Source of the DNA: Providencia alcalifaciens
GTDB taxonomy: Bacteria > Pseudomonadota > Gammaproteobacteria > Enterobacterales > Enterobacteriaceae
Assembly: GCF_020271745.1 (NCBI RefSeq)
Contig: NZ_CP084296.1
Span: forward strand, 3,348,001 to 3,412,000
Direction of reading: 5' to 3'
DNA: 64,000 bases
Under the pieces are notes generated by a model. That model searched no databases. It saw only the letters and a program-made list of their open reading frames with translations, and had not been told where the DNA came from. Each line of letters starts with the position of its first letter. The first letter of the stretch is position 1. Both the position numbers and the translations under genes were made by a program. Positions 1-8,591 of this stretch are shown here, in pieces.

Positions 1-770
1 CACTCTATTTTGGGGATAACCGTTACGCGACGATTTCATCGAATACGACCTTTAATAACGATAAGTTTGACGTTTCGCAGGCGGGTATAAATGGCTCCTT
101 TGATGCAGATAATAACTGGACTTACGGACTAAATACCTCAGTAGAAAATGGAGGCAACAAAAACCTTTCCATCACTACGGGTTACCAAACGCCGGTCGTG
201 AGTACCAATGCCAACTACAGTCAGGGTCAAGGTTATCGTCAATATGGTGTTTCCGCTAACGGGTCAATGCTTGTGCACGCAGGTGGTGTGACTTTGTCAC
301 CAAATACCGCCTCGACCGTGGCATTAATTGAAGCCAAAGGTGCAGAAGGCGCAACGGTTATGGGCGCGCAGAATACCAAAATAGACAGTCAGGGTTATGC
401 CGTAGCTCCATACGTTCGCCCTTATCGCATTAATAATGTAGAGCTTGATCCGAAAGGTAGCTCAGAAGATATCGTATTCATCAACACGACAGCACAAGTC
501 GTACCTTATGAAGGCAGTGTGGTGAAAGTGACTTTTGGCACGAAAGTAGAAAAAAATGAAGTATATAACGTCGTGAGAGCAGGTAATAAACCGCTGCCTT
601 TTGGTGCCAATGTCGTGAACGCAGGTGGCGATTATATTGGTATTGTAGGGCAAGGTGGTACGGTATTTATCACGAATAACGAATCTAAACTTGCAACCGT
701 GAAATGGGACGGTGGTGAATGTTCATTCTCATTAACCGCTGGAAATAGTCAGGAGAGTCTATGTCAATAA
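1..770 (+). CDS. Fimbrial outer-membrane usher, C-terminal part (partial at left edge)
   Basis: The reading frame is open from base 3 to the stop at 768-770; its 5' part lies outside the window. The protein end has usher features: beta-barrel strands, a plug-and-barrel tail ending with KWDGGECSFSLTAG, and the CTD motif LPFGANVVNAGGDYIGIVGQ (residues for the folded C-terminal domains that bind chaperone-subunit complexes). Ushers of the PapC/MrpC/FimD family form the outer-membrane pore through which pilins are assembled. The stop overlaps the start of the next fimbrial gene, showing one operon. Which named usher it is cannot be told from the fragment. The family assignment is firm. Confidence 0.9.
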   Translation, partial: LYFGDNRYATISSNTTFNNDKFDVSQAGINGSFDADNNWTYGLNTSVENGGNKNLSITTGYQTPVVSTNANYSQGQGYRQYGVSANGSMLVHAGGVTLSPNTASTVALIEAKGAEGATVMGAQNTKIDSQGYAVAPYVRPYRINNVELDPKGSSEDIVFINTTAQVVPYEGSVVKVTFGTKVEKNEVYNVVRAGNKPLPFGANVVNAGGDYIGIVGQGGTVFITNNESKLATVKWDGGECSFSLTAGNSQESLCQ

Positions 771-1771
771 TCAAAAAATGGCGCTGGCTAATTGGGGCGA
801 GTGTACTTTTTACAACACAATACGCCGCCGCATACTTTACAGGTTGGGATTATTGTGACAGAAGCAGTCAGCCCACTTATAAACTGAATATGGATATGGG
901 ACGAGTGGTTGTGAATGCAAACGTGCCAGTTGGTGGGGTTATCGCCAGTAAAACGTGGCCGTTGGATACCAGTAACCGTATTTATTTAACTTGTTACGGG
1001 CGCAATGTGATTAATGCGGATATTGTGATGCCGGGACTGCACGAAATTGAGAATAAAGTGTATCAATCCAGTGTTCCGGGTATTGGGATGAAATTTGAAC
1101 GCGCAGGCCAAGTAAGTATGGTTTACCCCCATGAACATGTGGTCAATGGGGGGTGGGGAACAGACTACTATTTAGCAGGTTCTACATTCACGTTAAAGTT
1201 GATTAAAACAGCGGAGATCACCGGCTCTGGCACTATCGCAAAAGGGGAATATACCCAATATGGTTATAAAGGAAGCTCAAGACCCATTTTAACCACGTCG
1301 TTAAATGCCAATGCGATCACCATTGTTTCCCCTTCATGCATTATTGAAAGTGGTAAACAACAGAATGTGTATCTCGATACGATTAAGCGTTCCGATTTGA
1401 CCACTCGGGATCATACGGCGGGACCGAAAAACTTTGATATTGTTTTGCGATGCAGTGGCGGAACAACGATGTCGGGGAATGCGGATATTAAGATGGACTT
1501 CAGTGCCAATAGTTCCGTCAGCGCGGTTGAAGGCGTATTAAAAAATGATGCGACGGGTTCTAGTGCTGCAAAAGGAGTTGGAATCCAAGTTATCGAAAGA
1601 GGTAGTTATGCGCCAGTCAACTTTGGTAAGCCTTTTCCTGTTGGGAAATTAACAAATTCTCAAGAAAGAGTATTTACCTTGCAGTTTATCGCGCGTTATT
1701 TCCAGTTTGCTGATTCAATTTCGGCAGGCGAAGTGAGATCTCACATGGTTTTCAATGTAACTTACGATTAA
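761..1771 (+). CDS. Two-domain fimbrial tip adhesin
   Basis: 336 residues, starting inside the last codons of the usher gene (10-base overlap), so translation is coupled. It has a signal peptide (WLIGASVLFTTQYAAA), an N-terminal region of about 160 residues without pilin similarity, and a C-terminal pilin domain that starts near SPSCIIESG and ends in the typical beta-zipper tail MVFNVTYD. Length and layout match MrkD/PapG/FimH-like adhesins (receptor-binding domain plus pilin domain) rather than a structural subunit of about 180 residues. It is the last gene of the operon on this strand. The ligand cannot be predicted from the sequence. Similar length and position in the operon support the adhesin call, but the lectin domain was not matched to a named family. 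Confidence 0.8.
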   Translation: MSIIKKWRWLIGASVLFTTQYAAAYFTGWDYCDRSSQPTYKLNMDMGRVVVNANVPVGGVIASKTWPLDTSNRIYLTCYGRNVINADIVMPGLHEIENKVYQSSVPGIGMKFERAGQVSMVYPHEHVVNGGWGTDYYLAGSTFTLKLIKTAEITGSGTIAKGEYTQYGYKGSSRPILTTSLNANAITIVSPSCIIESGKQQNVYLDTIKRSDLTTRDHTAGPKNFDIVLRCSGGTTMSGNADIKMDFSANSSVSAVEGVLKNDATGSSAAKGVGIQVIERGSYAPVNFGKPFPVGKLTNSQERVFTLQFIARYFQFADSISAGEVRSHMVFNVTYD

Positions 1772-1794
1772 AAAGTATATTAAATTTCTATAGG

Positions 1795-1837
1795 AAATCG
1801 CATATTTTTAATAAAAGATGTGCGATTTTTTGTTTTT
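1795..1837 (+). terminator. Intrinsic terminator of the first fimbrial operon
   Basis: An 8-base stem (AAATCGCA at 1795-1802 with TGCGATTT at 1821-1828) is followed by a T-rich run. It lies 24 bases after the adhesin stop. Confidence 0.6.
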
Positions 1838-1914
1838 AAATTAATACTGGCAGTAGTGTGAGGTTAGATTTTTATTATATATATAATATGCAACTTTAAT
1901 TTTTAGGAAGAAAT

Positions 1915-1983
1915 AAAAATACCCATAAAGCTAAATTTAATCGATGAAGATTAATAGCTACATTAGCTTTATGGGTATTTTTT
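1915..1983. terminator. Perfect 20-bp inverted repeat, likely bidirectional terminator
   Basis: Bases 1915-1934 and 1964-1983 are exact reverse complements, separated by about 29 bases, with A-rich and T-rich flanks. It sits between two convergent transcription units (adhesin operon and MrpJ-like gene). A terminator reading both ways is the simplest view; the arms are longer than usual. Confidence 0.6.
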
Positions 1984-2002
1984 GATAATCAAAAAAAGAT
2001 TA

Positions 2003-2314
2003 TTATGTGTGATGTTTAGATGGAATAATTACACTTTCTGCTGCATATTGTAATTCTCTATTTGGAATATCGAATGAATGGTCATCACTATTATTAATTT
2101 CACTTCTATAACCGTTAAAAAACCATTCAATAGGGCACATTAAAATTTCAGAAATATCAAGGAGATGGTCAATTGGAATCTTGTTAATACCATTTTCATA
2201 CCGTGATATTTGCTGCTGACTTAAATGTAACTTATTTGCTAAATTTGCACCTGACAAGCCTAGCTCTTTTCTCCGGGTTTTTATTCTAAGACCAATGACA
2301 CTATGAATGTCCAT
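2003..2314 (-). CDS. MrpJ-like HTH (XRE) fimbrial/motility regulator
   Basis: 103 residues. Residues about 7-62 form an XRE/Cro-type helix-turn-helix with the signature SQQQISRYENG in the recognition helix region, which is the hallmark of MrpJ and its paralogues in Proteus and Providencia. In Proteus mirabilis MrpJ represses flagellar genes when fimbriae are made, and such genes sit beside fimbrial operons. Here the gene is convergent with the fimbrial operon, not its last gene, so it must have its own promoter. The C-terminal third is hydrophilic and not recognisable. It could also regulate only its neighbouring operon; the direct targets are not visible. Confidence 0.8.
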   Translation of the reverse strand: MDIHSVIGLRIKTRRKELGLSGANLANKLHLSQQQISRYENGINKIPIDHLLDISEILMCPIEWFFNGYRSEINNSDDHSFDIPNRELQYAAESVIIPSKHHT

Positions 2315-2908
2315 ATGACATGCTCAACTTATTATTAAGGTTATTATCAGTCGTTTTCACTATATATTATATTAAATTACAAGCTGTTTTAAAAGCTAAT
2401 AATTAAAATTAACCTAAAATTAAAGTATTTAACTTTCAATGTCAGCCTTTCATTTAATGATAATCACATTCAAAATTTTTATGCTTGTTACTGTAATGTC
2501 ATTTTGAATATTCTGAATTTAAATAACAATAAGAATATCCCGCTAGAATTATTCGGTTAAATCTGTCTATTTAATAAAATCGACAACTATTTATTTGTAT
2601 GTTAATTGTTTAATAGATTGGTCAATTTGGTTAAATTGTTTCATTTTGGAACTTTCTTAATTTTGGGATGTTCCTCAATTTTTATTTTCATGGGGTTTCT
2701 TTGTTTTAAATTTAAATATAAACGTCAGGATTTTTTTTAAATTAAAGTTTAAATAATTTTTTTATTATCTTTTATTTTTATATTAAATATAACTAAATTT
2801 ATTATATTAGATAATAAAAAGAAATTTCTTTAGCGCTACACTAAGTATAGATATCAAGTATACTTGAGTTAACTGAATTCGCTTTATCACTGAGTGTATG
2901 AGGGTAAT
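2315..2908. other. AT-rich intergenic region
   Basis: Nearly 600 bases, very AT-rich, without a credible open reading frame. It must hold the divergent promoters of the MrpJ-like gene and of grxB. The only clear element is the palindrome at 2854-2867, listed separately. Such composition is typical of H-NS-silenced flanks of fimbrial loci. Confidence 0.5.
2854..2867. promoter_or_regulatory. 14-bp perfect palindrome upstream of grxB
   Basis: TCAAGTATACTTGA is fully symmetric and ends 41 bases before the grxB start codon, a position expected for an operator over a promoter. The binding protein is unknown. Confidence 0.35.
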
Positions 2909-3553
2909 ATGAAACTGTATATTTATGATCATTGTCCATTTTTTGTTCGTGCCAGAATGATTTTTGGCTTGAAAAAGGTTGCGATAGAAGAGGTTATTTT
3001 GTTGGATAACGATATCGAAACCCCAACACGTATGATAGGACGTAAAATGGTACCTATTCTAGAGAAAGAAGATGGTCGCTATTTACCAGAGAGTTTGGAC
3101 ATTGTGCGTTATGTTGACCAATTAAGTGAACCTCGCCTAGCCGCAGGAGAAATTAGTCCTGAAATTGATAGCTGGTATAAAGCGGTTTCTTCGACGGTAT
3201 CTAAATTAGTGACACCACGCTTTACGGAATCTGAATTTCCTGAGATAGCGACGGAGGAGGCTAAAGCTGCGTATATTCAGCGTGTTAGCAAGTTTCATGG
3301 CGATGACCTATCTGTGCTGCGTAAGGAAACACATACTCTATTGATTGAGTTAGAGCCGTATATGGATCGATTAGATGTATGGCTAGAAAAGCGTAACAAA
3401 GCACTTGTGGATATTAACGATTTTATTATATTCCCTGTGCTGCGTAGCTTAAGTATCGTGAAAGAAATAGGCTTTAGTACCACAATTCATGACTATATGG
3501 ACCGTACATCAAAAGCGACGGGAATTAATTTGTTATTCAGCCAAGCCAAATAA
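2909..3553 (+). CDS. grxB: Glutaredoxin 2 with altered active site (CPFF)
   Basis: 215 residues from the ATG at 2909, exactly the E. coli Grx2 length; GAGG at 2900-2903 is the ribosome site. An upstream GTG at 2894 would add only five residues. The N-terminal thioredoxin fold (MKLYIYDHCPF, then VPILEKEDGRYLPESLDIVRYVD) and the helical C-terminal domain match GrxB, a GST-like glutaredoxin that reduces disulfides with glutathione. The family motif is C-P-Y/F-C; here it reads C9-P-F-F12, codons tgt cca ttt ttt, so the second cysteine is gone. The enzyme should then work only by a monothiol mechanism, for example deglutathionylation. The rest of the protein looks intact. Confidence 0.93.
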   Translation: MKLYIYDHCPFFVRARMIFGLKKVAIEEVILLDNDIETPTRMIGRKMVPILEKEDGRYLPESLDIVRYVDQLSEPRLAAGEISPEIDSWYKAVSSTVSKLVTPRFTESEFPEIATEEAKAAYIQRVSKFHGDDLSVLRKETHTLLIELEPYMDRLDVWLEKRNKALVDINDFIIFPVLRSLSIVKEIGFSTTIHDYMDRTSKATGINLLFSQAK

Positions 3554-3582
3554 TATTTAAGTAACACCAATATAGAAAGATA

Positions 3583-3615
3583 AAAAAACCGCCAAATTAA
3601 GAATGGCGGTTTTTT
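3583..3615. terminator. Bidirectional terminator between grxB and hslJ
   Basis: A 12-base stem (AAAAAACCGCCA / TGGCGGTTTTTT) with A and T tracts on both sides serves both convergent genes. Confidence 0.85.
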
Positions 3616-3635
3616 ATTTTGCAATAAAAGTAGAG

Positions 3636-4073
3636 TTACTGCATATAATCACTCAAAATATAAACAAGTTTATAATGCCCTTGCGTCAACGTTAAATGAT
3701 CTTTGGTTAATGTTACTGTTGCACCATTTGTCAGCATACGGTTAATTAAGGTATCCCATCGTGAAAGATCTTCATCTACACACTCTAATTCTGTTTTACT
3801 TAATGTTTTAACTTTTAGTGTTGCATTATTAATTGCACCCATTCCGTTAAAGTCATTACACATAGAGGCAGAGACAAACATTTTTTCACCGAATGAAATG
3901 GACGGTGCGGTCTGTTTTTTGGCAATACGCTGACCATCCACTTCCGTTAAGACAAAATTATGATGCATCAGCTGCTGCTCAAGGGATTGCGGACTACTAC
4001 CAGCATTTACTTGATGGGTTTGGCAAGCTGCAAGTAACAACCCAAAGAGCGTTAGAGGGATCAGTCTTTTCAT
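3636..4073 (-). CDS. hslJ: HslJ-like META-domain lipoprotein
   Basis: 145 residues from the ATG at 4073, chosen because it gives the lipoprotein signal MKRLIPLTLFGLLLAACQ with the lipobox LAAC; the frame is open further upstream but inside the ldhA end. After the signal comes one META domain (FVLTEVDGQRI, then SFGEKMFVSASMCNDFNG and the conserved C near ELECVDEDL). HslJ is a heat-inducible outer-membrane-associated protein linked to novobiocin resistance in E. coli. It begins 14 bases after ldhA, the same pairing as in E. coli, so the two are probably co-transcribed. Confidence 0.88.
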   Translation of the reverse strand: MKRLIPLTLFGLLLAACQTHQVNAGSSPQSLEQQLMHHNFVLTEVDGQRIAKKQTAPSISFGEKMFVSASMCNDFNGMGAINNATLKVKTLSKTELECVDEDLSRWDTLINRMLTNGATVTLTKDHLTLTQGHYKLVYILSDYMQ

Positions 4074-4087
4074 GATGCAAGATCCAG

Positions 4088-5086
4088 CTAAGGCTTCACA
4101 ACGTTCGGGCAATTTTCGCCACGACTGATCTGTTGAATATTACTCAGTGTTGTTAAGCTGATACTTGTTAAGGCTTCTTCGGTTAAAAACGCCTGATGGC
4201 CGGTAAATAATACGTTATGACAAGAAGATAATCGGCGGAAGACATCATCTTGAATTACATCATTAGATTTATCTTCAAAGAAGAGATCTCTTTCATTCTC
4301 ATACACATCCATGCCCAATGCGCCAATCTTTTGGGATTTAAGTGCATTAATCGCGGCAGCCGAATCGACTAAAGCTCCACGGCTGGTATTGATGATCATC
4401 ACGCCTGATTTCATGCGATTAAACGCATTTTCATCCAGCAAATGGTGGTTCTCTGGTGTTAAAGGGCAGTGCAGAGAAATAACATCAGATTCCCGATACA
4501 AGGTGTCTAAATCGACATATTCGGCACCCATATCAAGGACCGCTTGGTTAGGGTATGGGTCATGAGCCAGTAAGCGCATCCCAAATCCTTTTAAAATCCG
4601 TAAAGTGGCTTGGCCAATTTTGCCCGTACCAATAATGCCCGCGGTACGGTTATGCATATTAAAGCCAGTTAAACCTTCGAGAGAAAAGTTAGCATCACGC
4701 GTACGCTGATACGCGCGATGAATACGGCGATTCAAACATAGCATCATGCCAACAGCATGTTCTGCAACCGCTTCAGGAGAATAAGCCGGAACGCGAACGA
4801 CTTGAATGCCCAACTCATTGGCGGCATCTAAATCAACATTATTAAAGCCGGCACAGCGTAAAGCGAGAATATGGACATCGAGAGCTGCGAGCTCTTCCAG
4901 CACCGCACGGTTCGCTTCATCATTAACAAAAATGCAAACTGCGTCAGCACCGACGGCATTTTTAGCTGTCTGAACCGTTAATGGAAAATCAAAGTATTCA
5001 ATATTAAAATTAAACTCTGATTGTTGGTTGACCTGTTCCATATGTTTGCGATCATACTGTTTGGTGCTATAGGAAACAATTTTCAT
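4088..5086 (-). CDS. ldhA: Fermentative D-lactate dehydrogenase
   Basis: 332 residues from the ATG at 5086 (E. coli LdhA has 329); the longer frame to 5146 lacks family similarity. It reduces pyruvate to D-lactate with NADH in mixed-acid fermentation. Visible features are the Rossmann motif GTGKIGQATLRILKGFG, the catalytic Arg in NTSRGALVD, Glu in GMDVYENE and His in TGHQAFLTEEAL. A GGAG ribosome site precedes the start. It is followed at 14 bases by hslJ. Confidence 0.96.
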   Translation of the reverse strand: MKIVSYSTKQYDRKHMEQVNQQSEFNFNIEYFDFPLTVQTAKNAVGADAVCIFVNDEANRAVLEELAALDVHILALRCAGFNNVDLDAANELGIQVVRVPAYSPEAVAEHAVGMMLCLNRRIHRAYQRTRDANFSLEGLTGFNMHNRTAGIIGTGKIGQATLRILKGFGMRLLAHDPYPNQAVLDMGAEYVDLDTLYRESDVISLHCPLTPENHHLLDENAFNRMKSGVMIINTSRGALVDSAAAINALKSQKIGALGMDVYENERDLFFEDKSNDVIQDDVFRRLSSCHNVLFTGHQAFLTEEALTSISLTTLSNIQQISRGENCPNVVKP

Positions 5087-5245
5087 CAGAGGAACTCCAT
5101 AATTTATAGGAACCAATAAATGACAAGCTGTAGGTAAAATAAACAAACCTACAAAAATATGCGTTCAGAATAAGACAATTAGTGGCGTAAATCACCTCTA
5201 AATTAAGAAAATATCTTACTGTTTACGTTTGATTTTCGTTTACAC

Positions 5246-5266
5246 ACTATCTTTAACAAAGATAGT
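5246..5266. promoter_or_regulatory. Perfect dyad upstream of ldhA
   Basis: Arms ACTATCTTT and AAAGATAGT flank a three-base centre AAC, 160 bases upstream of the ldhA start. It could be an operator for ldhA or, with the following ATTTTTA on the plus strand, a weak terminator. No known consensus fits. Confidence 0.35.
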
Positions 5267-5362
5267 CATTTTTAGTATTAAAATAATGCGATTATTAAGT
5301 TTTACTTTTTCTTTTAAAGAATAGATAGATTTTGGGTAATAGATAAAGCTAAGGAGCGGCGT

Positions 5363-5707
5363 GAAGTTTGCATAATTGGTCTATCAGGGGCAAGGGAAAC
5401 AACGCTCGCTCAAAAGTTATCGGAAAAATTTAGTCTCCCTGCATAGGATTATGATGAAATTTATTGGGATAAACGCCAAATGAAGTATGTCAAAAACCTC
5501 AGGATAACATTAAATCTCTGGTCGCTGACATCAAGTATCAAGACAGCAGGATAGTGGAAAGGGCTTATGACAAGCCAATTTGATCAGCGATTGGATAAAT
5601 TTTTTGCAGCTAATCCGGTATTTGCCGAAAAGATAAAGGTTGTGCATGATACACAATCATGTTCTTGTGAAATTGCCAACCATGCAGCATCACTAAGAAC
5701 TGACTGA
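5363..5707 (+). pseudogene. Decayed P-loop kinase-like gene
   Basis: Reading from 5363 gives EVCIIGLSGARETTLAQKLS, a Walker A motif (expected GLSGAGKTT) in which G-K has become R-E, followed by a stop, then DYDEIYWDKRQ, a second stop, and a tail with SQFDQRLDKFFAANPVFAEK up to the stop at 5705-5707. The motif order resembles small P-loop kinases of the adenylate kinase/topology-modulation type. Two in-frame stops and a ruined nucleotide-binding loop show it is not functional. Exact parent family is uncertain. Confidence 0.6.
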
Positions 5708-5931
5708 AAATAATGAAGTAACAGAGTGAACAGATAGGGTTAAGTTGTTCATTTCTGGTTTAAAAGATTAGAATATATTTATCTAAATAGAGAAAGTTAT
5801 TATGGAAATGACCTACATCGCAATGCAAGTCGTCGAACTGCTCGTCCCAATGCATCCTTTCACTTTATTTTCGTCCATCTCATCAATGGTATTTATCGTT
5901 GCCTCATGAAGATGGTACTCAGAGAAGATTC

Positions 5932-8574
5932 ATGAAACGGGCAATAAAAATACTGTTTTTCCTATTAGGGGTGAGTGTTGTGCTCCTAATCATATTATGG
6001 TCAACATTAACCCGTTGGGCGCCTGTTGTTGCTAAACATTTTTTACCTGAGCAGGTGACGCTGTCACTTTCTGAACCACAGTTTGTTAACCGCCAGATTA
6101 GACTTCCCAGCATAGGATTAAGTGCAAGTAATTGCTCTCTGGTGACAGTAACAGATGCTAGGGTCTCATTTTTCCCAATTAGAGCCAAAATTGATGAGCT
6201 TGATGTTAATGCGGAATGTTTGGATAGCATCAAAACAAGTGAGGAGTCACCAAGTTCTCCTATCAATATCACCGAGATACTGGATGCGCTCCCTCAATTT
6301 TCACTCGTCATTGATAAAGTCTCACTGCATTCTTGGGAACAATATCAAGGGAGTTTATGGTTACGCAGTACCGCTGACTCGCCACTTATGCTGGATTATC
6401 AAGGGGAAAATGTCCGGGTTTCTTCTTTTATTAATTTGCAAAATCAACTGATTGTGCAGCAATTTTCGGCTACGTTACCTCAGAGCACATTAGCGTTAGA
6501 AGAGTTGCAAGCGCTGGATCAACGTAAGCCACAAGAAGAGCCTCAACATATTGAATTAACCGCGCAATTGGCTTTACCTCTGACGACGGCTCAACTGCCT
6601 GAAACGGGAGATATCGAAGCTCAATTTAAGCTTATTGAGTTAAATAAACGCTTAAAGACAAAACTGCATTGGCAGCGCGACGAAGGCTTACTTACCGTTA
6701 CGGATATTGAGCAGCAACAAGAATTATTCCATCTTCCATGGCAGGTTTCATCATCACAAGTGACCGTAACGGATGGTCGCTGGCGCTGGGATGATGCACA
6801 AATCCCGCTTCACGGTGGAATTGCATTTCAAATTGATAACTGGAATCAAACCCTGAGTGAGTTTGTGGTTTCAGGGCGTTTGAACATGTTGACTGATGCA
6901 AAAAAAGGAAAAGCTAACTTAGTCCTGACGCTTGAGCCTAGTCGTATCAATCTCCTCGATGCAGATATTGATTTTAGACTTAACGGTCAAGTGAAATACG
7001 ATGACATGGTGCTGGATATCAATTTGCCAGCGAAAATTGCAGGTCAGCTGGTTTCACCCACCGTCGCATTTATGCCCGGTTCATTAATGAGAGCCTATGG
7101 GCAGGTTTCCCCGACAATTTTGTTACGGGAAATACGCTTGCCTTTGGCGGGGACGCGTTTAAATGCCGACGGAATTTCGGGGCGCTTACAAGCGATTTTA
7201 AAAGTAAAAGAACAGTATTGGGGTGACTTTGATATTCACCTCGATGGCAGTGCGAATAAGTTTAATATTGATAAAGGTAAATGGTTCTGGAATTACTGGG
7301 GAAATGCTCAGTTACCCGCGTTAGCCGCTCGTTGGGATGTGAAAGGTAACGGTAATTGGCAAGATACACAATTAACGCTCAATAGTTTAAATACCGGATT
7401 TGACCAAATTAAATATGGTTTACTCTCCATGTCTGCTCCGCGCCTTAAATTAACCTCGCCGTTGGTTTGGCAGCGAGATCAAGCAAAAGCTGATTTTTAT
7501 GGTGTATTGCAATTAACCAGTGATCAAATGCTATTTGGCACAGACAGCTATTTACCTAAAATTACGGCGAATGCAGAACTTAAAGGAACATCCCCAGCCA
7601 GCTTTCAGTTAAAAGGGGATTTAAGTACTAAGCAAGTAGGGCCGATCGTCATATTTGGACGATGGGACGGTGAACGTCTGCGTGGTGAAGCGCGTTGGCC
7701 TGAACAGTCAGTTCAAGCATTTCAGACATTAATTCCGAAAGACTTAAATATTGAATTACGTGAGGGGAAACTATTTTCTCAAGCGGCTTTTTCCATGACG
7801 CCAGAAAATGGTTTTATTGCTGGTGGACATTGGCGAGTGCAAAATACGAGCTTATGGATGAAGGATGGTGAGCTGAATGGTTTGGATTTTGTCTTACCAT
7901 GGAAATTACATAATAGTACGTGGACATTAGGTGAAAAATCACCCGTTGAATTACGTATCAAGCATATTTCGAATTTGTTTGAGTTTACCGATATTAAAGC
8001 GGATTTATCGGGAACATATCCTCCGACGGAAACCCACCCAATCCAACTGAGTAATGTTGGATTTAAAATGTTAGGCGGTGAAATCAATCTCGATGTACTT
8101 CGCTGGCCACAAAATAAACCCGCGACGATTAGTGTCCATCAAGTGGAGCTTAGCGAGCTATTCACAAAACTAAAAGTTTCACAATTTGCTGTTTCTGGTC
8201 GAGTAAATGGCGAGTTGCCATTTTACCTGAATAACCCTGATTGGATTATTAAAGGGGGGTGGATGGAAAATAACGGGCCTTTGACATTACGTTTAGAGAC
8301 TAATTTTGTAGAGTCTATTGCCAAAGATAATATTTCAGCGGGATCGGCAATTGGATGGCTACAATACCTTGAAATTCAACGCAGCCGTACGGATGTGAAT
8401 GTCACAAACTTGGGATTGCTCACGATGTCGACTATTCTTGAAGGGTATAACACCAAAGAAGCCAAGAAGCGTGAAGTTCACTTAAATTATCACCATGAAG
8501 AGAATATTTTTCAGTTATGGCGCAGTTTACGTTTTGGTACTAGCTTAGAAGAATGGCTCGAAAAGAATATATAA
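5932..8574 (+). CDS. ydbH: YdbH, AsmA-like intermembrane lipid transport protein
   Basis: 880 residues from the ATG at 5932 (E. coli YdbH has 879); the earlier ATG at 5899 would put charged residues before the membrane anchor. Residues about 5-25 form an inner-membrane helix (ILFFLLGVSVVLLIILW); the remainder is a long beta-rich periplasmic part with no enzyme motif, as in AsmA/TamB bridge proteins. With TamB and YhdP, YdbH moves phospholipids between inner and outer membrane. It starts a three-gene operon with ynbE and ydbL: the ynbE frame opens just after it. Confidence 0.93.
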   Translation: MKRAIKILFFLLGVSVVLLIILWSTLTRWAPVVAKHFLPEQVTLSLSEPQFVNRQIRLPSIGLSASNCSLVTVTDARVSFFPIRAKIDELDVNAECLDSIKTSEESPSSPINITEILDALPQFSLVIDKVSLHSWEQYQGSLWLRSTADSPLMLDYQGENVRVSSFINLQNQLIVQQFSATLPQSTLALEELQALDQRKPQEEPQHIELTAQLALPLTTAQLPETGDIEAQFKLIELNKRLKTKLHWQRDEGLLTVTDIEQQQELFHLPWQVSSSQVTVTDGRWRWDDAQIPLHGGIAFQIDNWNQTLSEFVVSGRLNMLTDAKKGKANLVLTLEPSRINLLDADIDFRLNGQVKYDDMVLDINLPAKIAGQLVSPTVAFMPGSLMRAYGQVSPTILLREIRLPLAGTRLNADGISGRLQAILKVKEQYWGDFDIHLDGSANKFNIDKGKWFWNYWGNAQLPALAARWDVKGNGNWQDTQLTLNSLNTGFDQIKYGLLSMSAPRLKLTSPLVWQRDQAKADFYGVLQLTSDQMLFGTDSYLPKITANAELKGTSPASFQLKGDLSTKQVGPIVIFGRWDGERLRGEARWPEQSVQAFQTLIPKDLNIELREGKLFSQAAFSMTPENGFIAGGHWRVQNTSLWMKDGELNGLDFVLPWKLHNSTWTLGEKSPVELRIKHISNLFEFTDIKADLSGTYPPTETHPIQLSNVGFKMLGGEINLDVLRWPQNKPATISVHQVELSELFTKLKVSQFAVSGRVNGELPFYLNNPDWIIKGGWMENNGPLTLRLETNFVESIAKDNISAGSAIGWLQYLEIQRSRTDVNVTNLGLLTMSTILEGYNTKEAKKREVHLNYHHEENIFQLWRSLRFGTSLEEWLEKNI

Positions 8575-8591
8575 AAGGGAAAAGAACTAAC

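Noticed and set aside
1915-1983. Site-specific recombination site
   Set aside because: The inverted repeat lies between convergent gene ends with A/T tracts, so a terminator is simpler.
2315-2893. Short frames in the AT-rich gap before grxB
   Set aside because: Composition is extreme and no frame has a ribosome site or protein-like composition.
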